Assembly (NCBI RefSeq): GCF_013213835.1
Contig: NZ_JABSSU010000003.1
Location: 239,796 to 303,795 of the forward strand
Origin: Winogradskyella sp.
GTDB lineage: Bacteria > Bacteroidota > Bacteroidia > Flavobacteriales > Flavobacteriaceae
Length of the DNA: 64,000 nt
Direction of reading: 5' to 3'
The position numbers were made by a program, and so were the translations under genes. The notes under the pieces were generated by a model. The model saw only the letters and a list, made by a program, of their open reading frames with translations. It did not search any database and had not been told where the DNA came from. The first letter of the stretch is position 1. The number at the start of each line of letters is the position of its first letter. Positions 42,699-51,706 of the stretch are shown piece after piece.

Positions 42699-44189
42699 TT
42701 ATTGTAAAATCATAAACTGTCTTTTCTTTCTACCTGAACTCATCATTATGAATTTTCCTTCTTCGAAAGTACCAAAATATGGTAAGTAAAATGTTTTACC
42801 TTTATTATCTTGAATCTTTCTGTAAGTAACCTCACCAAATTTATCATACACAATATCATACAGTGAGGTTGACTCAAACCAACCTTTAGACACCTTAGTT
42901 CTTCCGTCTTTCTTTTCTAACAAATTCTTTCCTGAATTCAATAACACATGAAGCTCGTCATCTTTAACAAAAGCATTATAAGATGGTGCAGTTGCTCTTT
43001 TAAATATACTTCTACCCCAATCTAATTGACCAGAACTATTAAATTTTAATATTAAGATATCATCATAGTGATATACAGTTTGCCAATAACCACCATTCAT
43101 TCCATTATTAACATATACTTCTGTAATGTAAAATTCTTCTGCTAACAAATAAGTATTTCCTTGCGTATCTTCAAGGATATAATCAATATAAAAACTGGTT
43201 AACTCTTTACCTTTACCCTTTTTCTTTGAGCCTCTTTTGTCACCAAATAAATCCTCATACACGTTTAAAGGTAATTCATAATTGTTCTTTCTAGATATAG
43301 AAAAATTCTCTGAATCTATTATAAAGTTACAACCACCTTTAATATTACCACTTCTTTTTTCTGAATAAAAACCAATGAGGTGTAACTCATCTTCAATTAT
43401 TGAAATATTTAAACTTCTTATATGTTCTTCATCTAATCCTATGATAAGATCTTGGGTATTGCCATCTGTAATCTTATTTAAAACGAAATCATAATTTGCT
43501 TCACCTTTTTTCTTTTCTTTCTTGCCCTCCTTATACAACTTACCAACAACAAACACCTCGCCATTATCATTAACAGAAATATCATTGTGCTTAAAATGTT
43601 TCTCTTTATGTTTTTGATAGCTCTTGGTAAAAAGTAATTGTAGCGAAGTTGCATCAAAAACTCTAACTGCATAATCATTTACATCTTTGTAAATATTATC
43701 AGTTGCGATAGCCAAATACTGACCATTTGGTGAAATGGCAAAACTTGTTTGCCTATCATTTCTATTTCCAAATAAGTATCGCTTTTTTGCTACAGTAGCC
43801 TTAAAAAGCAATTTTTTACTGTGACTACCACTTGAAATATCGAAAATATGACAATAAACTTCACGCTCTTTTGCTTTTGGAGAAAAAACTGTAAACACCT
43901 TAATTTTATCATCATACACGACCTCACCAACATACTTTTCTTTTTTATTACTTTCAACAACAACACTATGCTTTTTGTTTAAATCAGCATCAAACACATC
44001 AAAAAGTATATCTCTTTTGCTCTCTCTTACAATACCCGTAGAACCATTATCTGTTGTATGAATTGTCAGTACATCTCTTGCTTTAACTTTATCCTTAAAC
44101 TCGGCACTTTCACTTACTTTAAGTGTTGTTCTTTGTCCATAACTGATTAAAGTAATTGCGAACAATACTAGAGTTAAAAGATGCTTCAT
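42699..44189 (-). CDS. Exported protein of unknown function, propeller-like
   Basis: A 496-residue protein with a signal peptide (1-18, ISYGQ). The body is beta-rich with repeats such as SFAISPNGQYLAIATDNIYKD followed by VRVFDAT, LHLIGFYSEKR and KFNSSGQLDWGRSIF, which recall WD40/TolB-like blades. Many Lys-rich turns (KKEKKKGE, GSKKKGKGK). No catalytic motif, lipobox or T9SS tail is seen, so it is probably periplasmic. I do not recognise a named family. It lies between menA and the UPF0173 gene on the menaquinone strand. Confidence 0.6.
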   Translation of the reverse strand: MKHLLTLVLFAITLISYGQRTTLKVSESAEFKDKVKARDVLTIHTTDNGSTGIVRESKRDILFDVFDADLNKKHSVVVESNKKEKYVGEVVYDDKIKVFTVFSPKAKEREVYCHIFDISSGSHSKKLLFKATVAKKRYLFGNRNDRQTSFAISPNGQYLAIATDNIYKDVNDYAVRVFDATSLQLLFTKSYQKHKEKHFKHNDISVNDNGEVFVVGKLYKEGKKEKKKGEANYDFVLNKITDGNTQDLIIGLDEEHIRSLNISIIEDELHLIGFYSEKRSGNIKGGCNFIIDSENFSISRKNNYELPLNVYEDLFGDKRGSKKKGKGKELTSFYIDYILEDTQGNTYLLAEEFYITEVYVNNGMNGGYWQTVYHYDDILILKFNSSGQLDWGRSIFKRATAPSYNAFVKDDELHVLLNSGKNLLEKKDGRTKVSKGWFESTSLYDIVYDKFGEVTYRKIQDNKGKTFYLPYFGTFEEGKFIMMSSGRKKRQFMILQ

Positions 44190-44258
44190 GTCGACTGATT
44201 ATTTTGAAAATTTAGATAGTTAAATATAAAGTAAAATACTTAGAGTAATTTACTTTTA

Positions 44259-45164
44259 TTAAAGTATATATCCTATACCCAATAAAATAGAAAACAAGAA
44301 CGTTGATAAGGCCAAAACTTTTAATTGACTATCAAAATCACTTGGTTGTTTGGCAGCCTTAATCTTTAGTAAATGTATAGTAAATGGTAAAAACGCGATT
44401 AAAAAGAGTAAATTAAAGTACGAGACATAATAAAACACGCAAAACAATACTGCCATTAACATCGCACCGCCTACTAAAAGGAAATGATATTTTTTGGCTT
44501 TAGATAAACCTAATTTAACAGCCAATGTTATTTTACCAGAGTTCTCATCTGACTTAATATCTCTCATATTATTGAGATTAAGTACACCAACACTTAATAA
44601 ACCTAAACTTATTGCAGGCAGAATTACTAAATGATCGACTGTATGACGGTACAAAACATAACTTCCAATAGTACTAACTAAACCAAAAAATACAAATACA
44701 AAAACATCACCTAGTGCTCTATAACCATATGGCGATTCACCCATTGTGTAATTTAGCGCAGCGTACATAGCTAATCCGCCCAAAAACAAAAACAACAATA
44801 GAAAAAGAAAGTTGGTTGGTCCAAAAGCTCCCCAAATCAAGCATACTGTAAACATGATAACTAATACCACATTAAATTTGATGGCTTCCATCATTTCTTC
44901 AGGAGTAATATCACCACTTTGTACGGCTCGCATTGGTCCGACTCTATCGTCATTGTCAGCACCGTTTGCACTATCACCATAATCATTTGCAAGGTTCGAT
45001 AAGATTTGAAGTGCCACTGTGGTTAAAATAGCTAATCCTAATACCCAATAGCTAAATTTACCATTATAAAAAGCAAATGAAGTACCTAAAATAATCCCAG
45101 AAACTGATAATGGTAACGTCCTTAAACGAAATGCAGAAATCCAAGGTTTTAATTTTCTAAACAT
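44259..45164 (-). CDS. menA: 1,4-Dihydroxy-2-naphthoate polyprenyltransferase
   Basis: A 301-residue UbiA-superfamily membrane prenyltransferase with about 8-9 helices. The first aspartate-rich motif is NLANDYGDSANGAD and the second is NLNNMRDIKSDENSG; both bind the Mg-diphosphate of the prenyl donor. It attaches the isoprenoid chain to DHNA with loss of CO2, giving demethylmenaquinone. It lies 21 bp downstream of menB. Confidence 0.93.
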   Translation of the reverse strand: MFRKLKPWISAFRLRTLPLSVSGIILGTSFAFYNGKFSYWVLGLAILTTVALQILSNLANDYGDSANGADNDDRVGPMRAVQSGDITPEEMMEAIKFNVVLVIMFTVCLIWGAFGPTNFLFLLLFLFLGGLAMYAALNYTMGESPYGYRALGDVFVFVFFGLVSTIGSYVLYRHTVDHLVILPAISLGLLSVGVLNLNNMRDIKSDENSGKITLAVKLGLSKAKKYHFLLVGGAMLMAVLFCVFYYVSYFNLLFLIAFLPFTIHLLKIKAAKQPSDFDSQLKVLALSTFLFSILLGIGYIL

Positions 45165-45185
45165 AAAAGAAGTTACTTTGCAATA

Positions 45186-46025
45186 TCAAGGAATCCATTT
45201 TTTTTCAAAATTCGGCTTGCGTTTTTCAAGAAAAGCATCTCTACCTTCTTTTGCTTCATCTGTCATATAAGCTAAACGAGTCGCTTCACCTGCAAAGACT
45301 TGTTGGCCTACCATACCATCATCGGTAAGATTCATGGCGAACTTCAGCATTTTTATAGAGGTAGGTGACTTTGCTAATATTTCTTGAGCCCATTCATAAG
45401 CCGTATCTTCTAATTCAGCATGAGGAATTACAGCATTTACCATACCCATCTCATATGCTTCTTGTGCTGAATAATTCCTTCCTAAAAAGAAGATCTCACG
45501 CGCTTTTTTTTGACCTACCATTTTTGCTAAATACGCTGATCCGTATCCGCCATCAAAACTTGTAACATCTGCATCAGTTTGTTTAAAAATAGCGTGTTCT
45601 TTACTTGCTAATGTTAAATCACAAACCACATGCAAACTGTGTCCCCCACCTACTGCCCAACCTGGTACAACAGCAATAACAGCTTTAGGCATAAAACGAA
45701 TAAGTCGCTGTACTTCTAGTATATTAAGCCTGTGATATCCATCTTTACCCACGTATCCTTGATGTCCTCTCGCTTTTTGATCACCACCAGAACAAAAACT
45801 CCAAACGCCATCTTTCGTAGAAGGACCTTCAGCTGATAATAAAACTACACCAATATTTACGTCCTCATTTGCATCATAAAAAGCCTCATATAACTCACTA
45901 GTTGTTTGTGGTCTAAATGCATTTCTTACATTAGGTCTATTAAACGCTATCCTCGCTACACCATTGCATTTATGATACGTGATATCTTCATAAGTCTTGG
46001 CGACTTTCCAGTTAATTTCGCTCAT
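45186..46025 (-). CDS. menB: 1,4-Dihydroxy-2-naphthoyl-CoA synthase
   Basis: A 279-residue crotonase-family enzyme that cyclises o-succinylbenzoyl-CoA to DHNA-CoA. AFNRPNVRNAFRP, FCSGGDQKARG, WAVGGGHSLHVVCDL and TSFDGGYGSAYLA are MenB-specific signatures; the last carries the Asp that distinguishes it from general enoyl-CoA hydratases. It heads a menB-menA pair and has a -7 box 23 bp upstream. Confidence 0.95.
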   Translation of the reverse strand: MSEINWKVAKTYEDITYHKCNGVARIAFNRPNVRNAFRPQTTSELYEAFYDANEDVNIGVVLLSAEGPSTKDGVWSFCSGGDQKARGHQGYVGKDGYHRLNILEVQRLIRFMPKAVIAVVPGWAVGGGHSLHVVCDLTLASKEHAIFKQTDADVTSFDGGYGSAYLAKMVGQKKAREIFFLGRNYSAQEAYEMGMVNAVIPHAELEDTAYEWAQEILAKSPTSIKMLKFAMNLTDDGMVGQQVFAGEATRLAYMTDEAKEGRDAFLEKRKPNFEKKWIP

Positions 46026-46047
46026 CTTTTTTTAAAAAATTTGAACA

Positions 46048-46055
46048 CAAATGTA
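46048..46055 (-). promoter_or_regulatory. -7 box of menB
   Basis: Read on the minus strand this is TACATTTG, a match to TAnnTTTG, 22 bp before the menB start codon. No -33 TTG at standard spacing. The rest of the 234-bp gap (46026-46259) is AT-rich and shows nothing else I can support. Confidence 0.4.
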
Positions 46056-46259
46056 ACAATTAAAAGGCACTATTTCTAAGGAAATAACTAATCTTTAGTT
46101 ATACCCTAACTTTCAGATTTTCAAATATTTTGAATATTTAATTAGTCTAGTAATTATGGCTGAGTATTGATTATTATTTTTTTTAAAAATTAGAGTTTAA
46201 TTCAATCTCTGATAAAAACTACTTGATGATAATTGCTTAGGAGTAAGGATATAATAAAA

Positions 46260-47093
46260 TTAGTCAGCTAATCTAATTCCATCTTCACTTATCGTTATAA
46301 GTCGATCTTTATACAAAGCGCCTATCGCTTTTTTAAAGCTCTTTTTACTCATTTGCATTTGCTCTTTAATTATTTCAGGGTCTGACTTATCATGAAGTGG
46401 AATAAAACCACTATTATCCTTTAATTCATTTAGAATGAATTGTGCATTTGGTTCAATATTTCTATACCCAATCTGACTTAGAGAAATATCAATCTTATTA
46501 TCGTGGCGAATTTTCTTAACGATACCCTTTAATCGGTCACCAACACTTATATCCTTATAAATATCATCTTTAAAAACCAAGCCCAAATGTTTCTTATTTA
46601 CAATAACATTCATACCTATTTCTGATGGATGTGACACAATAATGTCTACTTCTTCAAACTTTGAAACTGTCAACTCTTTATTATCTAGAAAACGATTGGT
46701 TTTACTTGATGCGACCAAACGGTCTGTTTCATCATCTAAATAGCAATAGACCAAATACCAACCACCTGCTTTCATTTTAAAAGCCTGTTCTTTAAATGGA
46801 CAAAACAATTCCTTTACTAATCCCCAATCTAAGAAAGCACCATACTTGGTCACCTGATTACATCGTAAAAATGCAAAATCACCTTTTTTTATAAATGGAT
46901 TGTCTGTAGTTGCAACCAAACGTTCTTCATTATCTAAATAAATAAATACTTCAATCTTTTCACCAAGATCAAAAACTTCTGGTACATACCTATTTGGTAA
47001 AAGCACTTCATTGTCTTCACCATCACCCAAAAACAAGCCTGGTTCAGTATCTCTAAGTATTTCTAAAGTATTGTATTCTCCAATATGTATCAT
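46260..47093 (-). CDS. S1 RNA-binding domain protein (CvfB-like)
   Basis: A 277-residue protein with the CvfB/YitL layout: tandem S1-like beta barrels (about 1-210; GAFLDWGLVKELFCPF and GDRLKGIVKKIRHDNKIDISLSQ are the clearest) and a C-terminal winged helix (about 225-277; KSFKKAIGALYKDRLITI). Homologues bind RNA and affect virulence gene expression in Staphylococcus. The promoter box ends only 4 bp before the ATG, so the message may be leaderless. Confidence 0.85.
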   Translation of the reverse strand: MIHIGEYNTLEILRDTEPGLFLGDGEDNEVLLPNRYVPEVFDLGEKIEVFIYLDNEERLVATTDNPFIKKGDFAFLRCNQVTKYGAFLDWGLVKELFCPFKEQAFKMKAGGWYLVYCYLDDETDRLVASSKTNRFLDNKELTVSKFEEVDIIVSHPSEIGMNVIVNKKHLGLVFKDDIYKDISVGDRLKGIVKKIRHDNKIDISLSQIGYRNIEPNAQFILNELKDNSGFIPLHDKSDPEIIKEQMQMSKKSFKKAIGALYKDRLITISEDGIRLAD

Positions 47094-47097
47094 GCTG

Positions 47098-47105
47098 CAA
47101 AGGTA
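47098..47105 (-). promoter_or_regulatory. -7 box adjacent to the S1 protein start codon
   Basis: TACCTTTG on the minus strand; its last base is 4 nt from the ATG at 47093-47091. With initiation 4-7 nt after the box, the transcript would begin at or next to the start codon. Confidence 0.45.
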
Positions 47106-47190
47106 TTTATTAATGTGAGATAGCGAAAAAACAAAAGCGTTATAATTATATATTATAACGCTTTATTATTCTAAGGTAAAAATTTACTTC

Positions 47191-47529
47191 TTAGTAAACA
47201 GATTCTTTTCCGTAATGCTTAACTAACATGTAGTAGACTACAGCTCTATATTTATTTCTATTTGATTTTCCATAAGTTTCCATTACAGAATCAATTGCAC
47301 CATCTAAATCGTCACCTTCAGATAATCCTAACTTTTTTATTAAAAAGTTGTTCTTAACTGTTGCTAATTCTTTATCATCAGAACCAGAAACCGTAGATGA
47401 ATCTGCATTATAAATAGAAGGTCCTAAACCAACTGTCACTTTAGTTAATAAATCCATGTCAGCATCTACTCCACATTTTTCTTTTAAATCTGCGGCGTAC
47501 TTAGCGATTAATTCATCTCTTTTACTCAT
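47191..47529 (-). CDS. DUF2853 family protein
   Basis: A 112-residue acidic, helical, cytoplasmic protein of the DUF2853 family, recognisable from the opening KRDELIAKYAADLKEKCG, the middle TVGLGPSIYNADSSTVSG and the ending NKYRAVVYYMLVKHYGKE. No function is known. It stands alone between menD and the S1 gene, with 166 bp and 97 bp gaps. Confidence 0.75.
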   Translation of the reverse strand: MSKRDELIAKYAADLKEKCGVDADMDLLTKVTVGLGPSIYNADSSTVSGSDDKELATVKNNFLIKKLGLSEGDDLDGAIDSVMETYGKSNRNKYRAVVYYMLVKHYGKESVY

Positions 47530-47695
47530 TTGAATAGTATTTTTTAGTTAATATTTTCTTCTACTTTTTAAAGGTAGTCAATTTTTAGACACATAAAAAA
47601 AAAGGAAGTCACATCTTAATAATAACTTTACCTTTAACCTTACACATGTGAATTAAAGTCAGTTTATTAAATTTTAAACAAGAAAGCTGATTTAT

Positions 47696-49453
47696 TTATT
47701 TTATATAATTGAAATAATTTAGTAACACTTCATCATTTTTTGTTGATGGTGTGAAAACTTCAAGGATTTTAGGTTTATTTGATGCTTGGTAAAATACCTC
47801 TAAAGCATTTTTTAAATCAGACCTATCGGACACTGATTGATATTCAAAATTGTGCATAGCACAAAGATGCTCAGCCGTCAATTGATGCTTAGTTTCAAAA
47901 TAAGTGTCAAAATTCTCAGTATTCTTGTGCCCTGGAAGAATTCTGAATATCCCACCACCTTCGTTATTAATTATGATAATTCTGAAATTACTTGGCATAT
48001 AGTTATTCCAAAGAGCATTACTATCATAAAAGAAACTTAAATCACCAGTAATAAAGGTGACTTTCTTGCACGAACTTACTGCTGCACCAATTGCGGTGCT
48101 CGTACTACCATCAATACCACTTGTACCACGATTGCAAAAGACAGTAATATCTTTTCTTAATTGAAATAATTGAGTATACCTTATAGCTGAACTATTTCCT
48201 ACTTGTAATTGGGTATTTTTGGGTAAAGCTTTTAGTATCTCATTGAATACGATAAAATCAGAATACGGAATGGTTTTTAGGTATTCCTCATGCAATTTTC
48301 TTCGTTTATCGCGCACCGCTAGCCAAGTAGATTTATAATCACTTTTTATATGATGCGTCACTTTAGATAAAAATTCCTTCAGGAAGGTATTCGGTTTTAG
48401 TTTAATATGTTTTGTTAGACTAAAAAAGGTATCATTAGCTCTGAACAAATCTACATGCCAGTGTTGATTTGGCTTATATTGTCGTAAAAATGCTTTAATT
48501 TTTTTTGATACAATTAAGCCCCCAAAAGTGAGTAAAATATCTGGTTGTAATCTCTTAAAATCTGCTTCTTCTAGTGGTGCAATTATCTTATCAATACCAG
48601 GTAGAATGTCTTTATTGTGTAAATTGGATGTTGTCTCGGTAAAAACAACAACACTATCTTCATCAACCAATTCCTGTAAATATTGGATTTCTATAGAGTT
48701 AGGTTGTAAAACCCCTACTAATATCATCTTACGTTTTGCGTTATGCCAAACATCAACCAAACTCTTTATCTCAAAATCATCAACAACCTCTTTTATCGTT
48801 TTTAAATTAAATGGTTTTGGTGCAATACTTAAAGAATCAACAGTTTCATATAATGGTTCATCAAAAGGAATATTAACGTGTACTGGTCCCGATTTCATTC
48901 TAGCAAACGTAATAGCCTCGTGAATTTCGGATTCATTGTATGTTTGAATATCTTTTTGAAGCCCTAAAAAACGTTCGAGTTTATTTTCAATATTCTTTAT
49001 TAAAGGCACCTCTTCTACATTGACCTTTTTATCATCTCTTAAATCTAACTTTAGATTTGCACTATAAATGACATGTTCTCCATAAACATCTTTTTGTTTT
49101 ATGGTTTGTCCATCACCAATATCAATTAAATGTTTAGGCCTATCTGCAGATAGCACAATAAGCGGAATATTACTATAGAATGCCTCTGAAACTGCAGGAT
49201 AATAATTTAACAATGCACTGCCTGAGGTACATACAACCGCAGTTGGCTCTTGCGTTTGTTGTGCAATCCCAAGAGCAAAAAATGCTGCACATCTTTCGTC
49301 TACAATACTATAACACTTAAAGAAATCATCATTTGTGAAGCCAATTGTAAGTGGTGCATTTCTGCTTCCAGGTGAAATAATTATATGCTTAACATTATGT
49401 GTCTTACATAAGGTTACTACAGTCTGAGATAAGGGAATACTAGAATGCTTCAT
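47696..49453 (-). CDS. menD: SEPHCHC synthase
   Basis: A 585-residue thiamine-diphosphate enzyme that joins 2-oxoglutarate to isochorismate. The N-terminal block has IISPGSRNAPLTIGF and CTSGSALLNYYPAVSEA; the ThDP-binding region is SGIDGSTSTAIGAA followed by TGDLSFFYDSNALWN and IIIINNEGGGIF. The residue order and length match MenD (about 555-585 aa). It lies 30 bp after menF on the same strand. Confidence 0.95.
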   Translation of the reverse strand: MKHSSIPLSQTVVTLCKTHNVKHIIISPGSRNAPLTIGFTNDDFFKCYSIVDERCAAFFALGIAQQTQEPTAVVCTSGSALLNYYPAVSEAFYSNIPLIVLSADRPKHLIDIGDGQTIKQKDVYGEHVIYSANLKLDLRDDKKVNVEEVPLIKNIENKLERFLGLQKDIQTYNESEIHEAITFARMKSGPVHVNIPFDEPLYETVDSLSIAPKPFNLKTIKEVVDDFEIKSLVDVWHNAKRKMILVGVLQPNSIEIQYLQELVDEDSVVVFTETTSNLHNKDILPGIDKIIAPLEEADFKRLQPDILLTFGGLIVSKKIKAFLRQYKPNQHWHVDLFRANDTFFSLTKHIKLKPNTFLKEFLSKVTHHIKSDYKSTWLAVRDKRRKLHEEYLKTIPYSDFIVFNEILKALPKNTQLQVGNSSAIRYTQLFQLRKDITVFCNRGTSGIDGSTSTAIGAAVSSCKKVTFITGDLSFFYDSNALWNNYMPSNFRIIIINNEGGGIFRILPGHKNTENFDTYFETKHQLTAEHLCAMHNFEYQSVSDRSDLKNALEVFYQASNKPKILEVFTPSTKNDEVLLNYFNYIK

Positions 49454-49483
49454 CAGAATGCAAAAATAATGATATCCCTAATT

Positions 49484-50590
49484 TTAACCCAATATATTGT
49501 TTATGGTTTTTGTTTTATTAACTGTTTCAAGCCATTCTCTTTCAGGATCAGAATCTTTTGTGATTCCGCCACCAACATAAACAATGGCCTTAGTACCAAT
49601 CAACTGCATACATCGCAAATTGACATAAAAGTTTGAGACTGTCTTTAAAGTACCATACGCACTATTTTCAACGTTTCTTCTGTTGGGATTTCTAGTTTTT
49701 GATTGCTTCAAGTTTAATTCCCCTAAAAATCCAGTATAATAAGCTCTATTGTAATTTTCGTTATGTAGTATGAACTCTTTAGCCTTTGATTTAGGAAAAC
49801 CACAAACGGCAGGTGTAGGGTGCAACGCCTCAACTATTGATTTTAAATTAGCTTTCTTTACTAAACTTGTAACATAAGTTTTGAGATGAAATAAGTTGCC
49901 TGCACTAACTGTGTTTGTATTAGATACATTTATAGAACTAACATGAGGCTTTACTTGATCAATAATGTAATCTGTAACAATTTGCTGTTCTTCATATTCC
50001 TTTTCTGACCATACTGCTTTTTTACCATTTTGAGGTTGTGTTCCGGCTAATGAAATTGTGGTGAGTTGTCTTCCTTCAACCTTAAATAACAGTTCTGGTG
50101 TAGCACCTAACCAAAGACCAACTTTTGGATGATACCAACAATACACCATTGCATTTTTATACGTATTAAACAAACGCTTAAAAATATCTAATGGATGCTC
50201 CTTTACATTATCTTTTTGCACTTTTCTAGATAAAACAACCTTTTTAAGATTACCATTAGTAATGGCCTTTATTCCTCTCGTCACAAGTTCTAAATGCTCT
50301 TGTTTTTTTATATCATTGAGTGCTGTATTTGAGAATGGGTCTTGAGGTAATTGTGAAATTTCAATTGAATGATGTTCACAACTGTCAACTGAGAATATAA
50401 TACTTTTATGACTTAAATCGAATGGGGCAAAAACAAATCCACTTTCAGTAAAATTAGATGTCGTATTCAGCACATTATCTTTTTGCAACCAACATTTTAT
50501 AATAGAGTTGATTGGTCTGCTGTAAACAACAAATGGCAATTTGTTTTGGTATTGCTCATATAAACTCTCAAAAAAAGAATCTATAGTCAT
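49484..50590 (-). CDS. menF: Isochorismate synthase
   Basis: A 368-residue chorismate-binding enzyme that converts chorismate to isochorismate. LWLGATPELLF, ISLAGTQPQNG, HPTPAVCGFPK, YYTGFLGEL and YVGGGITKDSDPEREW are the conserved active-site blocks. The truncated N-terminus compared with E. coli MenF (431 aa) is normal for Bacteroidota. Siderophore-type isochorismate synthase is excluded by the menD neighbour. Three bases separate it from the thioesterase gene upstream. Confidence 0.93.
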   Translation of the reverse strand: MTIDSFFESLYEQYQNKLPFVVYSRPINSIIKCWLQKDNVLNTTSNFTESGFVFAPFDLSHKSIIFSVDSCEHHSIEISQLPQDPFSNTALNDIKKQEHLELVTRGIKAITNGNLKKVVLSRKVQKDNVKEHPLDIFKRLFNTYKNAMVYCWYHPKVGLWLGATPELLFKVEGRQLTTISLAGTQPQNGKKAVWSEKEYEEQQIVTDYIIDQVKPHVSSINVSNTNTVSAGNLFHLKTYVTSLVKKANLKSIVEALHPTPAVCGFPKSKAKEFILHNENYNRAYYTGFLGELNLKQSKTRNPNRRNVENSAYGTLKTVSNFYVNLRCMQLIGTKAIVYVGGGITKDSDPEREWLETVNKTKTINNILG

Positions 50591-50593
50591 GTA

Positions 50594-51019
50594 TTACTTT
50601 GATTTTGGTAAAGAAATAGTAGATAATCTACATACAGAAATTAAATTATCTGATTCGTCAGTGACCTTGATATCTAACAATTGTGTTGTTCTGCCTTTAT
50701 GTAAAAAAGTCGCTTTAGCGTACACAAATCCATCTTTTACACTTTTTAAATGATTCGCTGTAATCTCAATACCTCTCACAAAAAACTTTTCTGTATCAAT
50801 AAAAATATGAGAAGCAAAACTACCAACACTTTCTGCTAACGCAGCAGTTGCGCCACCATGCAAAACACCGTCTGGCTGATGTACTTTTGGTGTCACAGGC
50901 ATTCTAGCTATAAGAAAATCTTCACCAAAATCAACAACCTCAATACTAAGTGTTTCTAGTAAAGTGTTCTTAGAAACAGAATTAGCCTTCTCTAATAATT
51001 CTTCTTTAGATAATTGCAT
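50594..51019 (-). CDS. menI: PaaI-family hotdog thioesterase, probable DHNA-CoA thioesterase
   Basis: A 141-residue hotdog protein. VHQPDGVLHGGATAALAESVGS contains His54 and Glu63, the same positions as the catalytic His54 and Glu63 in E. coli MenI/YdiI, and the downstream GIEITANHLKSVKDG also parallels YdiI. With menF 3 bp downstream and menD after it, hydrolysis of DHNA-CoA to DHNA is the most likely reaction. A general PaaI-type phenylacetyl-CoA thioesterase is the alternative, so the symbol is tentative. Confidence 0.75.
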   Translation of the reverse strand: MQLSKEELLEKANSVSKNTLLETLSIEVVDFGEDFLIARMPVTPKVHQPDGVLHGGATAALAESVGSFASHIFIDTEKFFVRGIEITANHLKSVKDGFVYAKATFLHKGRTTQLLDIKVTDESDNLISVCRLSTISLPKSK

Positions 51020-51073
51020 TATAAAAGTGTATTTTTAAAGTCGAACACAAAAATACTGAAAGTCCTAGGAAAA

Positions 51074-51706
51074 ATGAATGCCCAAGAAAAAGAAATCAAT
51101 TACACTACCTCCAACTCATACTCTACGCTCAATACACTTACAAAAGACACAAAAAACGTATGGTTTGTGTGTCATGGCATGGGTTATCTCAGTCGTTATT
51201 TTCTTAGGTATTTTAAAGGACTTAATGCACAAGACAACTACATTATAGCACCTCAAGCACCAAGCAAATATTACATTCAACCTAAGATGCATGTTGGTGC
51301 AAATTGGTTAACTAGGGATGAGACCGAAACTGGTATGCAAAACATACTTAAGTATTTTGATGCCATATTTGAAGCTGAAAACATTCCAGAACACTGTAAT
51401 CTTATTATTCTTGGTTATTCTCAAGGTGTCAGCGTAGCAATGCGATATATTGCTCATAGAAAATTAAATTGTTCCCAACTTGTTTTACACTCTGGTGGCA
51501 TACCAAAGGAATTAAATACTGAAGATTTTAATCATTTTAAGGGAAAGGTTTCTATCGTTTATGGTACAGACGATGAATACTTAAACGAAGAACGAATCGC
51601 TTATGAAACCAACCGTGCCAATGAATTATTTGGTGATGTTCTTAAGGTTATTCCATTTGATGGCAAACACATCGTCAATATTGATATTATAAATAGTCTT
51701 GTTTAA
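51074..51706 (+). CDS. Alpha/beta hydrolase (carboxylesterase-like)
   Basis: A 210-residue serine hydrolase of the phospholipase/carboxylesterase type. The nucleophile elbow is GYSQGVSVAMR, the oxyanion region VCHGMGY, the catalytic Asp is likely in YGTDDEYL and the His in FDGKHIVN. The frame is open from 51014, but the ATG at 51074 (MNAQEKE) is preferred, as the longer form would overlap the divergent thioesterase start. It overlaps the next GNAT gene by one base. Since no standard menH is seen in the cluster, this hydrolase is a candidate replacement (inference); a plain esterase is equally possible. Confidence 0.75.
   Translation: MNAQEKEINYTTSNSYSTLNTLTKDTKNVWFVCHGMGYLSRYFLRYFKGLNAQDNYIIAPQAPSKYYIQPKMHVGANWLTRDETETGMQNILKYFDAIFEAENIPEHCNLIILGYSQGVSVAMRYIAHRKLNCSQLVLHSGGIPKELNTEDFNHFKGKVSIVYGTDDEYLNEERIAYETNRANELFGDVLKVIPFDGKHIVNIDIINSLV

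Noticed and set aside
48528-48923. 131-codon open frame on the plus strand inside menD
   Set aside because: Antisense shadow of menD; Ser/Thr/Lys-rich low-quality translation with no recognisable domain.
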